From Bacillota bacterium (GTDB lineage: Bacteria; Bacillota; Clostridia; Christensenellales; Christensenellaceae): a stretch of 64,000 nt of DNA. This document shows, one piece after another, positions 1 through 7,805 of this stretch; the stretch's first letter is position 1; each line of letters starts with the position of its first letter. The position numbers and the translations under genes are program-made. The notes under the pieces are model-generated. The model made no database searches, was not told the origin of the DNA, and worked only from the letters and a program-made list of their open reading frames with translations. The stretch is taken from contig JAEWMJ010000042.1 of NCBI GenBank assembly GCA_023393165.1, positions 70,684-134,683 on the forward strand. The letters are read 5' to 3'.

Positions 1-1
1 G

Positions 2-292
2 TTCTTGATTACCGTAATAAAGGAAAGCGGTATTGAAAGGAATGATTTTGTCCGTAAGTTGGAATCTTCGGGCATCCAGACCAGGATGCTTTTTGCCGGA
101 AATCTGGCAAAGCATCCTTGCTTTGACCGCATGCGGCAGACGAACACGGGATACAGGGCGCCGCTGCCCCTTAACAATACGGACCGGATCATGAACGAAA
201 CGTTTTGGGTGGGCGTCTATCCCGGCATGACGGACGAGATGATCGATCGTATCGCCCGGGTTATCATCGATGTTTGCAAGGGACAGCAATGA
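2..292 (+). CDS. RfbH-like CDP-4-keto-6-deoxyglucose-3-dehydrase, C-terminal fragment
   Basis: Only the last 96 or so residues are in the window; the frame is open to the left edge, so the start lies upstream. The segment with IQTRMLFAGNLAKHPCF and the ending around FWVGVYPGMTDEMIDRI match the C-terminus of DegT/DnrJ/EryC1 (PLP aminotransferase-fold) sugar enzymes. It fits best the RfbH/AscC branch, which removes the C3 hydroxyl of CDP-4-keto-6-deoxyglucose with a PMP cofactor and an iron-sulfur centre. The catalytic part, including the His that replaces the PLP lysine in RfbH, is not visible, so an ordinary sugar aminotransferase is not fully excluded. Its stop overlaps the next ATG by 4 bases, so it is the upstream member of a tightly coupled operon. 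Confidence 0.75.
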   Translation, partial: FLITVIKESGIERNDFVRKLESSGIQTRMLFAGNLAKHPCFDRMRQTNTGYRAPLPLNNTDRIMNETFWVGVYPGMTDEMIDRIARVIIDVCKGQQ

Positions 293-1215
293 AGAGCGCT
301 GTAGTAACCGGCGGAACCGGGTTTATCGGCAAGCGGCTTGTTTCCGAATTGCTTAAAAACGGCGTTCATGTTACGCTCGTTTTGCTGTCCGAAATCACGG
401 ATATGCAGGCGCTGCCGGCGTCGGAACACCTTCATATTGTGGAATGCGGTCTTAAGGATATCGGCAAGCTGCCCGAACGAATCAAAAATAGAGGATTTGA
501 CGTTTTTTTTCATCTGGCCTGGAACGGTTCGGCGGGCGAGCTGCGCGGGAACGTGGAGGAGCAGCTCAATAACGCAGCATATTCCTGCGATGCGGTGCGG
601 GCGGCAAAAAGCCTTGGCTGCCGGAAGTTTGTGGGAGCGGGAAGCATCATGGAGGACGAAGCGAATTTGTATATTCCCCAAAAGGAAGCGGACCCGTCAA
701 TAAACTATATTTACAGCTGCGCCAAATTAACCGCGCATTATATGTGCAAGACAATCGCAAACCGGGAAGGGATTGAGTTTTGCTGGGGCAAGATATCCAA
801 CGCTTACGGAGAAGGGGACCTTACGGGCAGATTTGTTCACTCTACCGTAAAAAATATGCTGAAAGGTGTGAAATGTTCTTTTACGCACGGAAAGCAGCTT
901 TATGATTTTATTTATGTCGGTGAAGTCGCAAAGGCGTTTATTGCGATAGGAGAAAAGGGAAGAGCAGGCCGGTCTTATTATATAGGCACTTTTGATGTAA
1001 AACCTCTTTCGGAATTTATCCATATAATGAAATCGGTTTTAAAATCGTCCTCGGAAATTGAAATGGGAGCCGTCCCGTTTAAGGGGGCGCTTTTGCCCAG
1101 GGAATATTTTGATGCGGAGCCGCTGTATTCCGACACCGGATTTAAAGCAACGATCCCTTTTGAGGAGGGGCTTCTTAAGTATAAGGACTGGCTGGAGAAA
1201 ACAAATGGAATATAG
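289..1215 (+). CDS. NAD(P)-dependent nucleotide-sugar epimerase/reductase (extended SDR)
   Basis: The protein has 308 residues when started at the ATG that overlaps the preceding stop (ATGA); an in-frame extension to 205 lacks support. The N-terminus VVTGGTGFIGKRL is the Rossmann GxxGxxG motif of extended short-chain dehydrogenases. A YIYSCAK stretch near residue 145 supplies the catalytic Tyr-xxx-Lys, and a Ser-rich segment (GAGSIMED) precedes it. In context, between an RfbH-like 3-dehydrase and an RmlC-like epimerase, a 4-ketoreductase of a CDP-3,6-dideoxyhexose route (as in abequose, paratose or ascarylose synthesis) is the most economical inference. The precise sugar cannot be read from sequence. 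Confidence 0.8.
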   Translation: MKSAVVTGGTGFIGKRLVSELLKNGVHVTLVLLSEITDMQALPASEHLHIVECGLKDIGKLPERIKNRGFDVFFHLAWNGSAGELRGNVEEQLNNAAYSCDAVRAAKSLGCRKFVGAGSIMEDEANLYIPQKEADPSINYIYSCAKLTAHYMCKTIANREGIEFCWGKISNAYGEGDLTGRFVHSTVKNMLKGVKCSFTHGKQLYDFIYVGEVAKAFIAIGEKGRAGRSYYIGTFDVKPLSEFIHIMKSVLKSSSEIEMGAVPFKGALLPREYFDAEPLYSDTGFKATIPFEEGLLKYKDWLEKTNGI

Positions 1216-1774
1216 AAAACAGAGTTTTTCCGTTGAGGATGCCGGCATTGAAGGCTTAAAAGTAATCAATCCCTTTTTTATTGAAGACGAGAGGGGATTC
1301 TTTTTAAAAAATTTTGAAAAGGACATTTTTTCAGGACTTGGTCTTGAAAACGAAATCCATGAGGAATTCCTGTCGCGCTCAGTAAAGAATGTTGTTCGGG
1401 GACTCCATTTTCAGACTGCGGAACCGCAGATTAAAATCGTAGGAGCGGTTGAAGGCAGGGTTTTTGATGTGGCTGTAGACCTGAGGCGGGATTCCAAAAC
1501 TTATGGAAAGTATGAAAGCTGCGAGCTGTCGGGTGAAAACCATAAGCTTTTTTACATCCCCAGGGGATTTGCGCACGGATTTCTGGTATTGTCTGATTTT
1601 GCGATCGTTTCATATATGTGCATAGGAAGATACCGCCCGGAACATGATACGGGAATCCTGTGGAGCGATCCGGATATCGGAATCAAGTGGCCTGTGGATT
1701 ACAAAGATGTAATCGCATCGAAAAGGGATGCAGGCCTTATGCGTTTTAAGGAATACGATAAAATAAATGGATGA
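1205..1774 (+). CDS. RmlC-type nucleotide-4-keto-sugar 3,5-epimerase
   Basis: The protein has 189 residues, the usual length for the RmlC/RfbC cupin family. The motif VVRGLHFQ carries the catalytic-base His, PRGFAHGFLVLSD is the second conserved cupin strand, and the end YRPEHDTGILWSDPDIGIKWP is the family C-terminal signature. The family epimerises C3 and/or C5 of dTDP- or CDP-4-keto-6-deoxyhexoses. Next to an RfbH-like dehydrase it may act as a CDP-sugar 5-epimerase, as AscE does in ascarylose synthesis, rather than as dTDP-rhamnose RmlC; this is inference. The start overlaps the previous gene by 11 bases and the end overlaps the next by 4. Confidence 0.87.
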   Translation: MEYRKQSFSVEDAGIEGLKVINPFFIEDERGFFLKNFEKDIFSGLGLENEIHEEFLSRSVKNVVRGLHFQTAEPQIKIVGAVEGRVFDVAVDLRRDSKTYGKYESCELSGENHKLFYIPRGFAHGFLVLSDFAIVSYMCIGRYRPEHDTGILWSDPDIGIKWPVDYKDVIASKRDAGLMRFKEYDKING

Positions 1775-3072
1775 GAGATTTTATGGGTAAAAAAAGGGTA
1801 TTGGTGTATCCGTGCGGTACGGAAATAGGACTTGAAATTTACAGGGCTGTCTGCAATTCGATACATTTTGAGCTGATAGGCGGCTCCAGTTCATACGATC
1901 ACGGCAGGTTTGTATTTAAAAACCATATTGACGGCCTGCCCTTTATTACCGATGAAAGCGGACCGGACGAAATCGAAGCGTTTCAACACCAGATAGAAGA
2001 ATATGGTATAGATTACATATATCCCGCGATGGACGGCGTATTATATAAATTTGCCGAATACAAGGATCTGCTTGGCTGCGGAATCATTGCACCGGATTTT
2101 TCAACAGCCCGGATTACAAGGTCAAAAAAACTTACGTATGAGACGCTGAAGGGGCTGGTGCCTGTTCCCAAATTATTTGATATTCATGAAAACCTGACGT
2201 TTCCTTTGTTTATGAAACCTGACGTCGGACAAGGTTCTGCCGGTGCAAATAAAATATGCAGCAAAGAGGATCTGGATTACTTTTTAAATAAATCCGGCTC
2301 TAAGAAGATGCTTCTGATGGAATATCTGCCCGGCGAGGAATATACGGTCGATTGTTTTACCAACCGAAAACAGGAACTGGTTTATGCCGGCTGCCGGGGA
2401 AGAAACAGGATCAAAGGCGGCATCAGCGTAAACGCTGTCGCCCAAGACGACGAAATTGTCCTTGATATGGCACAAACGATCAATAGCCGGCTGAAACAAA
2501 AAGGCGGCTGGTTTTTTCAGGTTAAAAGGAATGAGCGCGGCGATTATACCTTGATGGAAGTTGCGTCCAGGATCGCCGGAGCGTCATCTTTTACAAGAAA
2601 CCTTGGTGTGAATCTGCCCCTGCTGACGCTGCATTTGTTCAGCGGAAACGATATCGGATCCGTCATCTGCAACCGGTACTGCCTGGAACTGGACAGGGCT
2701 TTGCAGAACACGTTTAAAACCGATATCAGGTATTCTCGGGTGTATGTGGACTATGACGATACGCTGCTGGTGGATAACAAACTGAATATCCAGCTTGTTG
2801 CGTTTCTTTATCAGTGCGTGAATAACCATATCCCCATCACTTTGCTTTCAAAACATACGTCAAATCTGGAAGAAGAATTAAAGGAACGGCGCATTCGTGA
2901 TTTGTTTGATTCCATACAAGTCCTGGACAGAGAGGAACAGAAATACCTGTATATTAAGGAAAAGGATTCGATTTTTATTGACGATTCCTACGGGGAAAGG
3001 GCAGAGGTTTATAATAAGCTGAAAATAAACGTATTTGATACACATATGATTGAGTGTTTGATAAACGAGTAA
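1771..3072 (+). CDS. ATP-grasp protein fused to a C-terminal HAD-like domain
   Basis: The protein has 433 residues. The N-terminal 300 or so look like a carbamoyl-phosphate-synthase-type ATP-grasp ligase: a pre-ATP-grasp Rossmann part (VLVYPCGTEIGLEIYRAV), then FPLFMKPDVGQGSAG, LLMEYLPGEEYTVD and a metal-binding end (FQVKRNERGDYTLMEVASRIAG). From about residue 325 a HAD-like module follows, with YVDYDDTLLVD (the DxDxT nucleophile loop), ITLLSKH (motif II) and IFIDDSYGER (motif IV). The start overlaps the preceding stop (ATGA), with a second possible ATG at 1783. ATP-grasp/HAD fusions occur in sugar-biosynthesis loci. Here it probably joins an amino or carboxylic acid to a sugar or removes a phosphate, but no substrate can be named. 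Confidence 0.7.
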   Translation: MRDFMGKKRVLVYPCGTEIGLEIYRAVCNSIHFELIGGSSSYDHGRFVFKNHIDGLPFITDESGPDEIEAFQHQIEEYGIDYIYPAMDGVLYKFAEYKDLLGCGIIAPDFSTARITRSKKLTYETLKGLVPVPKLFDIHENLTFPLFMKPDVGQGSAGANKICSKEDLDYFLNKSGSKKMLLMEYLPGEEYTVDCFTNRKQELVYAGCRGRNRIKGGISVNAVAQDDEIVLDMAQTINSRLKQKGGWFFQVKRNERGDYTLMEVASRIAGASSFTRNLGVNLPLLTLHLFSGNDIGSVICNRYCLELDRALQNTFKTDIRYSRVYVDYDDTLLVDNKLNIQLVAFLYQCVNNHIPITLLSKHTSNLEEELKERRIRDLFDSIQVLDREEQKYLYIKEKDSIFIDDSYGERAEVYNKLKINVFDTHMIECLINE

Positions 3073-3088
3073 ACGGGAGAGAAGTAAA

Positions 3089-4087
3089 TTGAGCAAGGTT
3101 TTTATTATTGCCGAGGCCGGGGTAAATCACAACGGGGATATCGGTCTCGCCGAGCAAATGATATTTGAAGCAAAGAAAGCGGGAGCGGACGCCGTTAAAT
3201 TCCAGACTTTTAAAGCGGAAAAAGTAATGTCCAGATACGCCGAAAAGGCCGAATACCAGAAAGCAGCCACAGGAGAAGATGAATCCCAGCTTGAGATGGT
3301 GAAAAAGTTCCAGTTGTCCTACAATGATTTTATGCGCTTAAAGCAGGTTTGCGACCAGGCGGGGATCATGTTTCTTTCAACGCCTTTTGATCCGGACAGT
3401 ATTGATTTCCTGGCCGAACTGCATATGGAATATATGAAGATCCCTTCCGGGGAAATTACAAACCTGCCTTATCTGATCCGGATAGCGCGGCTTGGGAGCA
3501 AAGTGATCATGTCTACGGGAATGAGTACGATGGACGAGATCGGAGAAGCGGTCGGGATACTGAAAGAAAACGGCACGGAGGATATCACGCTGCTCCACTG
3601 CACCACCGAATATCCGACGCCTTATCAGGATGCAAATCTGAAAGCAATGCTGGCATTGAAAGAAAGGTTTCATACCAAAGTCGGGTACTCGGATCATACG
3701 CTGGGCATAGAAATACCGATCGCCGCCGTCTCTCTTGGAGCGGAAGTTATAGAAAAACACTTCACGCTGGATAAAAATATGGAGGGCCCGGACCATAAGG
3801 CAAGTCTTGAACCGGATGAACTGGCGGCAATGGTATCGTCGATCAGAAATGTGGAATCCGCATTGGGAACCGGGAATAAAGTTCCGTCCCAATCAGAAAT
3901 AAAAAACATTGTGATCGCAAGAAAGAGCATCGTTGCGGCTAAAGATATCAAGCTTGGAGAAACTTTTACGGAAGAAAATCTGGCTGTGAAAAGGCCGGGC
4001 TCGGGCGTGAGTCCCATGAAATGGTTTGAAGTCATTGGACAGAAGGCAAAAAGAGATTTTAAAGAGGACGAGTTGATAGAATTATGA
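3089..4087 (+). CDS. NeuB-family nonulosonic acid synthase (sialic/legionaminic acid synthase)
   Basis: The protein has 332 residues and starts at TTG after a GGGAGAGAAG ribosome site. The NeuB TIM barrel begins IIAEAGVNHNG and continues with DAVKFQTFKAE, KIPSGEITNLPYL, STGMSTMDEI, LLHCTTEYPTP, GYSDHT and EKHFTLDKNMEGPDHKAS; all are diagnostic. The C-terminal 60 residues form an antifreeze-like SAF domain (SIVAAKDIKLGETFTEENL). The family condenses phosphoenolpyruvate with ManNAc or a 2,4-diacetamido hexose to give a nine-carbon acid sugar. Sequence alone does not separate NeuB from LegI. The gene overlaps the following NeuC-type epimerase by 4 bases. The CMP-sugar synthetase needed next is not in the window and may lie upstream. 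Confidence 0.93.
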   Translation: MSKVFIIAEAGVNHNGDIGLAEQMIFEAKKAGADAVKFQTFKAEKVMSRYAEKAEYQKAATGEDESQLEMVKKFQLSYNDFMRLKQVCDQAGIMFLSTPFDPDSIDFLAELHMEYMKIPSGEITNLPYLIRIARLGSKVIMSTGMSTMDEIGEAVGILKENGTEDITLLHCTTEYPTPYQDANLKAMLALKERFHTKVGYSDHTLGIEIPIAAVSLGAEVIEKHFTLDKNMEGPDHKASLEPDELAAMVSSIRNVESALGTGNKVPSQSEIKNIVIARKSIVAAKDIKLGETFTEENLAVKRPGSGVSPMKWFEVIGQKAKRDFKEDELIEL

Positions 4088-5256
4088 AAAAGATATGTGT
4101 TGTCACCTCGACCAGAGCGGAATACGGACTGCTAAGGCCTCTGATGGACCGCATCCGTATGGACGGCGGTCTTGATCTTCAGCTTGCCGTAACAGGCGCG
4201 CATCTTTCGCCGGAGTTTGGACTTACCTACAGGGAGATTGAAAAAGACGGGTTTGCAGTCAGCGAAAAAATCGAGATACTTCTGAGCGCCGATACGCCGG
4301 TTGGAATTTCCAAAACAATGGGCCTTGCGATGATTAGTTTTTCGGAATGCTTTGAGAGGCTGAAACCGGATATGATTGTTGTTTTGGGAGACAGATATGA
4401 GATGTTTGCGGTGGTAGCCGCCGCATCCGTGGCCAAAATACCGGTTGCGCACATATCGGGCGGAGAAACGACGCAGGGTGCGTTTGACGAAGCGTTCAGG
4501 CATTCGATTACAAAAATGAGCTATCTGCATTTCACAAGCACTCAGGAATACAGGAGGAGAGTTATCCAACTGGGAGAACAGCCTGAACGGGTGTTTAATG
4601 TGGGAGCCCTCGGCATAGAAAATATCAAGAACATGGAGTTGTTGTCCAAAACACAACTCCAAAATGAGCTCGGTTTTGATTACGGTGAGAAAACGGCTTT
4701 GGTGACTTTTCATCCTGTGACGCTGGAAAATAATACGTCGGCGGAACAGTTTGAAAACCTCCTGCGCGCGTTGGACAGCATAGACGGATTGAAGACGATA
4801 TTTACAAAAGCGAATGCGGATACGGACGGCCGAATTATCAACGGGATGATCGATTCATATGTTGCCCGGAATAAAGGGAAATCGGCTGCCTATACATCCC
4901 TCGGGCAGCTTAGATATTTAAGCGCAATGAAATACGCAGACGCCGTAGTAGGGAATTCTTCAAGCGGAATCGTAGAAACGCCTGCTTTCGGCATACCTAC
5001 GGTAAATATAGGCGACCGGCAAAAGGGGAGGATCCAGGCGGAGTCCATAATCAATTGCAAACCGGAAACCGGAGAGATAGCCGCCGCCCTCCGCAGAGCT
5101 TTTTCAGACGGGTTCAGAGAGAAAATCAGGCATATCCCAAATCCATATGGCGATGGGAATACTTCGGAGAAAATACTGGACGTTATCAGGGACTTTCTAT
5201 TGAATGAAAAGGTGGATCTGAAGAAACGGTTTTATGACTGCGGGATAGACGAATAG
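4084..5256 (+). CDS. NeuC/LegG-type hydrolysing UDP-sugar 2-epimerase
   Basis: The protein has 390 residues with the GT-B-like fold of hydrolysing UDP-GlcNAc 2-epimerases. Signatures are TSTRAEYGLLRPL at the N-terminus, VVLGDRYEMFA, IPVAHISGGETTQGAFDEAFRHSITKMS in the middle, and VGNSSSGIVETPAFGIPTVNIGDRQKGR near residue 300. These enzymes release ManNAc or its 4-acetamido-6-deoxy analogue from the UDP-sugar and so feed the synthase encoded just upstream. The ATG overlaps the synthase stop (4 bases). It is the last gene of this strand run and converges on a glycosyltransferase 31 bases away. Confidence 0.92.
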   Translation: MKKICVVTSTRAEYGLLRPLMDRIRMDGGLDLQLAVTGAHLSPEFGLTYREIEKDGFAVSEKIEILLSADTPVGISKTMGLAMISFSECFERLKPDMIVVLGDRYEMFAVVAAASVAKIPVAHISGGETTQGAFDEAFRHSITKMSYLHFTSTQEYRRRVIQLGEQPERVFNVGALGIENIKNMELLSKTQLQNELGFDYGEKTALVTFHPVTLENNTSAEQFENLLRALDSIDGLKTIFTKANADTDGRIINGMIDSYVARNKGKSAAYTSLGQLRYLSAMKYADAVVGNSSSGIVETPAFGIPTVNIGDRQKGRIQAESIINCKPETGEIAAALRRAFSDGFREKIRHIPNPYGDGNTSEKILDVIRDFLLNEKVDLKKRFYDCGIDE

Positions 5257-5287
5257 CTTACGGATTTCTTGAAAAAGCCGGAAGCGG

Positions 5288-6085
5288 TCAGCCTTTTTGA
5301 TTGCTTTCCGCGCTTTTTTTGTATTTTTTCATGATTATGCCGGCAATCCAGGCAGGCCAGTATCTTTTGAAAATGCTGAGGTCTTCCTCAAAGCGCACTC
5401 CGTTTGATAAAAGCCGCGTCGTTTCCGACTGTTCATGTATTCTGTGATACATGAGGGGTTTTGGAATATAAATAAAAGAGCCTTTTTTCTTTGCAATACG
5501 CGACCATGCGTCCCAGTCCAGGTTACAGGAAAACGCCTCGTCAAAAGCAAAATCGGACAGGATAGTTTTGTTGAACGTAACCGACGGACAGCATACGGAA
5601 CAGCCGAGCGACAGAATCCGGTTCCTTATGAAACGGCTGTTCTGAAACGCTTTTATTTTTAATGGGGCGTTCATCTTCCTTTTTACGTTAAGGATCGTGT
5701 TTTCACGGATGACTTCTTCGCAGGCCAGTTCATAATAATCTGTAAAAATTATTAGCGGGGATGGACGGTCCTGTACGCTTTGCGCAACCGAGTACGCAAA
5801 ATCCTTGTCATACAGGTCGTCTTCGTGCGCGATGGTGACAAAATCCGCATCCGCGGTACTGTATGCAAAGTTCCAGTTCCCTCCCATGCCTGTGGGAGAG
5901 GGGTTTACAAAGAGAGGCAGGCTGTATTTTTCAGCAACCGAACGGATATGGTCGTTGGGCGATCCCGTGATCATTATGATTTTGGTTTTTAATGTTTGCG
6001 CTAAAAGCGATTTGACGCAGTCTTCCAGATTCGGGTTGACCTGATAAGCGCAGAGCGCAAAACAGTGGCTAAATTCTTTGGGCAT
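5288..6085 (-). CDS. Family 2 glycosyltransferase
   Basis: The protein has 265 residues from the ATG at 6085, chosen over 6112 because CTGAGGAT lies at a ribosome-site distance before it. The fold is GT-A: CAYQVNPNLEDCVKSLLAQT at the N-terminus, ITGSPNDHIRSV, then GMGGNWNFAYSTADADFVTIAHEDD, whose EDD carries the acidic metal-binding triad. SCNLDWDAWSRIAKKKGSFIYIP is typical of the acceptor half. It probably adds one sugar to a lipid-linked polysaccharide repeat unit at the cytoplasmic face of the membrane. It follows the flippase gene on the same strand with a gap of about 76 bases, so the two are probably co-transcribed. Confidence 0.85.
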   Translation of the reverse strand: MPKEFSHCFALCAYQVNPNLEDCVKSLLAQTLKTKIIMITGSPNDHIRSVAEKYSLPLFVNPSPTGMGGNWNFAYSTADADFVTIAHEDDLYDKDFAYSVAQSVQDRPSPLIIFTDYYELACEEVIRENTILNVKRKMNAPLKIKAFQNSRFIRNRILSLGCSVCCPSVTFNKTILSDFAFDEAFSCNLDWDAWSRIAKKKGSFIYIPKPLMYHRIHEQSETTRLLSNGVRFEEDLSIFKRYWPAWIAGIIMKKYKKSAESNQKG

Positions 6086-6161
6086 TTTATTTATCCTCAG
6101 TAAAAGTTCCAATTTTTAATTACAGATTAGTATAAAACAACGCATATTTTAATGCAAGTTT

Positions 6162-7556
6162 CTATTCCATCATAATGTGCCTGCTTTGCCGGTATACTTT
6201 ATAAGAAAACCCGAGCAAAACAAGGCCGATTGCCCAGCGTACAAGCCAGATATCCATGCACAGGTAGGTGAGCATGAGAGCTGCGGACGCATATAAAGCC
6301 GGCGCAAGAAGATGGGTGAACTTGAGTTCAAATCCGCGTATGATGAATTTTGCGGTGATGAAATGAAATAAAAACAGCATCAGGTAGGAGACAAGGGTAG
6401 CGGCCGCGGCGCCCATTCCGCCGTAGCGCGGAATCAGAAAAGAGTTGAGCACGATATTGAGAACCGCAGCGGCAACGGTGCCGATTGCAACGTAGACCGT
6501 CTTTTGCTTATAGGATTCATAATTGACCGGGAAGGTGTACAGAAACTGGAAAAAACATCCTGCGGCAATCAGAGGGATCATATAAATTCCGCTTTGGTAT
6601 TCCGGCGCCGCAAGAATACGCACAAGGTCAGGCGACACCAGTATAAACGCGACGGATAAAAAGGTTACAAACAAGCCATACTTTTTAAACAGCGAAACGA
6701 TCTGTTCTTTTTCGCCGGCATGCGTCTTATCGAAATACCAGACCTGCCAGGCGTTGTTGAACGCGCTCCAGACGGCGACGGAAGCCATACCGATGATATA
6801 AACATAACCGTATATTCCTGTTTCCAGCTCCGTACTCATGGCCTTGAGCATTAGCTGGTCGGCTTGTCCCAGCACGACGTTTGCAAGCCCGTGAAAAACG
6901 TATGGCATGGAAATAAGGAAGCAGTATTTCCACCATTTTGCGTGATAGAATGTTTTGCCGCGGGAAAGGATAACTATAATCGCCGGTATTCCGACGGCGG
7001 CGTAGGCGATGGAAGAACCGTAAATATCGCCCATATATTTTTTGCCGGTCATAAAATAAACCAGCGTGACAGATATGGCGAGCCGCAGTATGAAAACCAG
7101 GGCGGACCAGAGAACGAACGGTTTGGGCTGGTTTAGAATCCTGTATTTGTTTGCCAGGTGCGTGAACGAAAAAGAAAAAAATCCCTGCATTAATGCAAGA
7201 AATATGATCTGCGCCGAAAATCCGGTGATCGAAGATATGAGGCCCTGAACCAAAAGCACGATCACGAACAGAATTCCAAGGCTAGCCGTTCCCAGGCCGA
7301 ATGTGGCTGATGTATAGGTATTCAACTTATCCGCGCCGAAATCAAGCTTTGCATTGTTGAGCGATCCGTAGGCCTGGATACCCGCGATGATGCCGAAAAT
7401 GGAGGCCCAGACGGAGTAAATGGAAACGTAGGCGTACTGCTCGGGCGGCATCATGTTGCCAAGTATAATAATCGTAACAAATGCGGTGCCCTGCGCCAGA
7501 ACGACGCCCAGCGTATAGTAAAACGCGTTGCCGAAGAAGGTTTGTTTTCTTTCCAT
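6162..7556 (-). CDS. Wzx-type oligosaccharide flippase (MATE/MOP superfamily)
   Basis: The protein has 464 residues from the ATG at 7556, which is preceded by GGAAAGG at good spacing; the ATG at 7571 is less likely. It is very hydrophobic with about 12 to 14 membrane segments, starting NAFYYTLGVVLAQGTAFVTI, and contains the polysaccharide-synthase landmark near ANVVLGQADQLML followed by YIIGMASVAVWSAFNNAWQVWY. This family turns undecaprenyl-linked oligosaccharides to the outer leaflet. With the neighbouring nucleotide-sugar enzymes and glycosyltransferase it marks this as a capsule or exopolysaccharide locus. It reads away from pgi, leaving a divergent intergenic region of about 250 bases. 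Confidence 0.85.
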   Translation of the reverse strand: MERKQTFFGNAFYYTLGVVLAQGTAFVTIIILGNMMPPEQYAYVSIYSVWASIFGIIAGIQAYGSLNNAKLDFGADKLNTYTSATFGLGTASLGILFVIVLLVQGLISSITGFSAQIIFLALMQGFFSFSFTHLANKYRILNQPKPFVLWSALVFILRLAISVTLVYFMTGKKYMGDIYGSSIAYAAVGIPAIIVILSRGKTFYHAKWWKYCFLISMPYVFHGLANVVLGQADQLMLKAMSTELETGIYGYVYIIGMASVAVWSAFNNAWQVWYFDKTHAGEKEQIVSLFKKYGLFVTFLSVAFILVSPDLVRILAAPEYQSGIYMIPLIAAGCFFQFLYTFPVNYESYKQKTVYVAIGTVAAAVLNIVLNSFLIPRYGGMGAAAATLVSYLMLFLFHFITAKFIIRGFELKFTHLLAPALYASAALMLTYLCMDIWLVRWAIGLVLLGFSYKVYRQSRHIMME

Positions 7557-7805
7557 GAAAGACCTTTCCACTGCCCGGTTTTCCTTCGAAAATGGTTTTC
7601 GGTACGGAATTCCGGGGTATTAATACGCAGATATAGTATCACAGAAAGATGCCTATTGGCAATGCTTTGAGAAATAAGGATTTTATTGCAATATCATGGC
7701 AGTTGGGCTAAACTAATGATTGAAAGGTAAAAACTCTCATAAAATAGAATAATAAGATTTGAACGGCAATAAAAATTAATATATTTGAATCACAAAGGAG
7801 AAATT

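Noticed and set aside
5271..5300. Bidirectional terminator between neuC-type gene and glycosyltransferase
   Set aside because: AAAAAGCC and GCCTTTTT pair only with a mismatch and a weak centre; not strong enough to list.
7557..7805. Promoter for pgi in the divergent gap
   Set aside because: TTGAAA at 7720 has only -10 candidates at spacing 14 or 19; nothing convincing.
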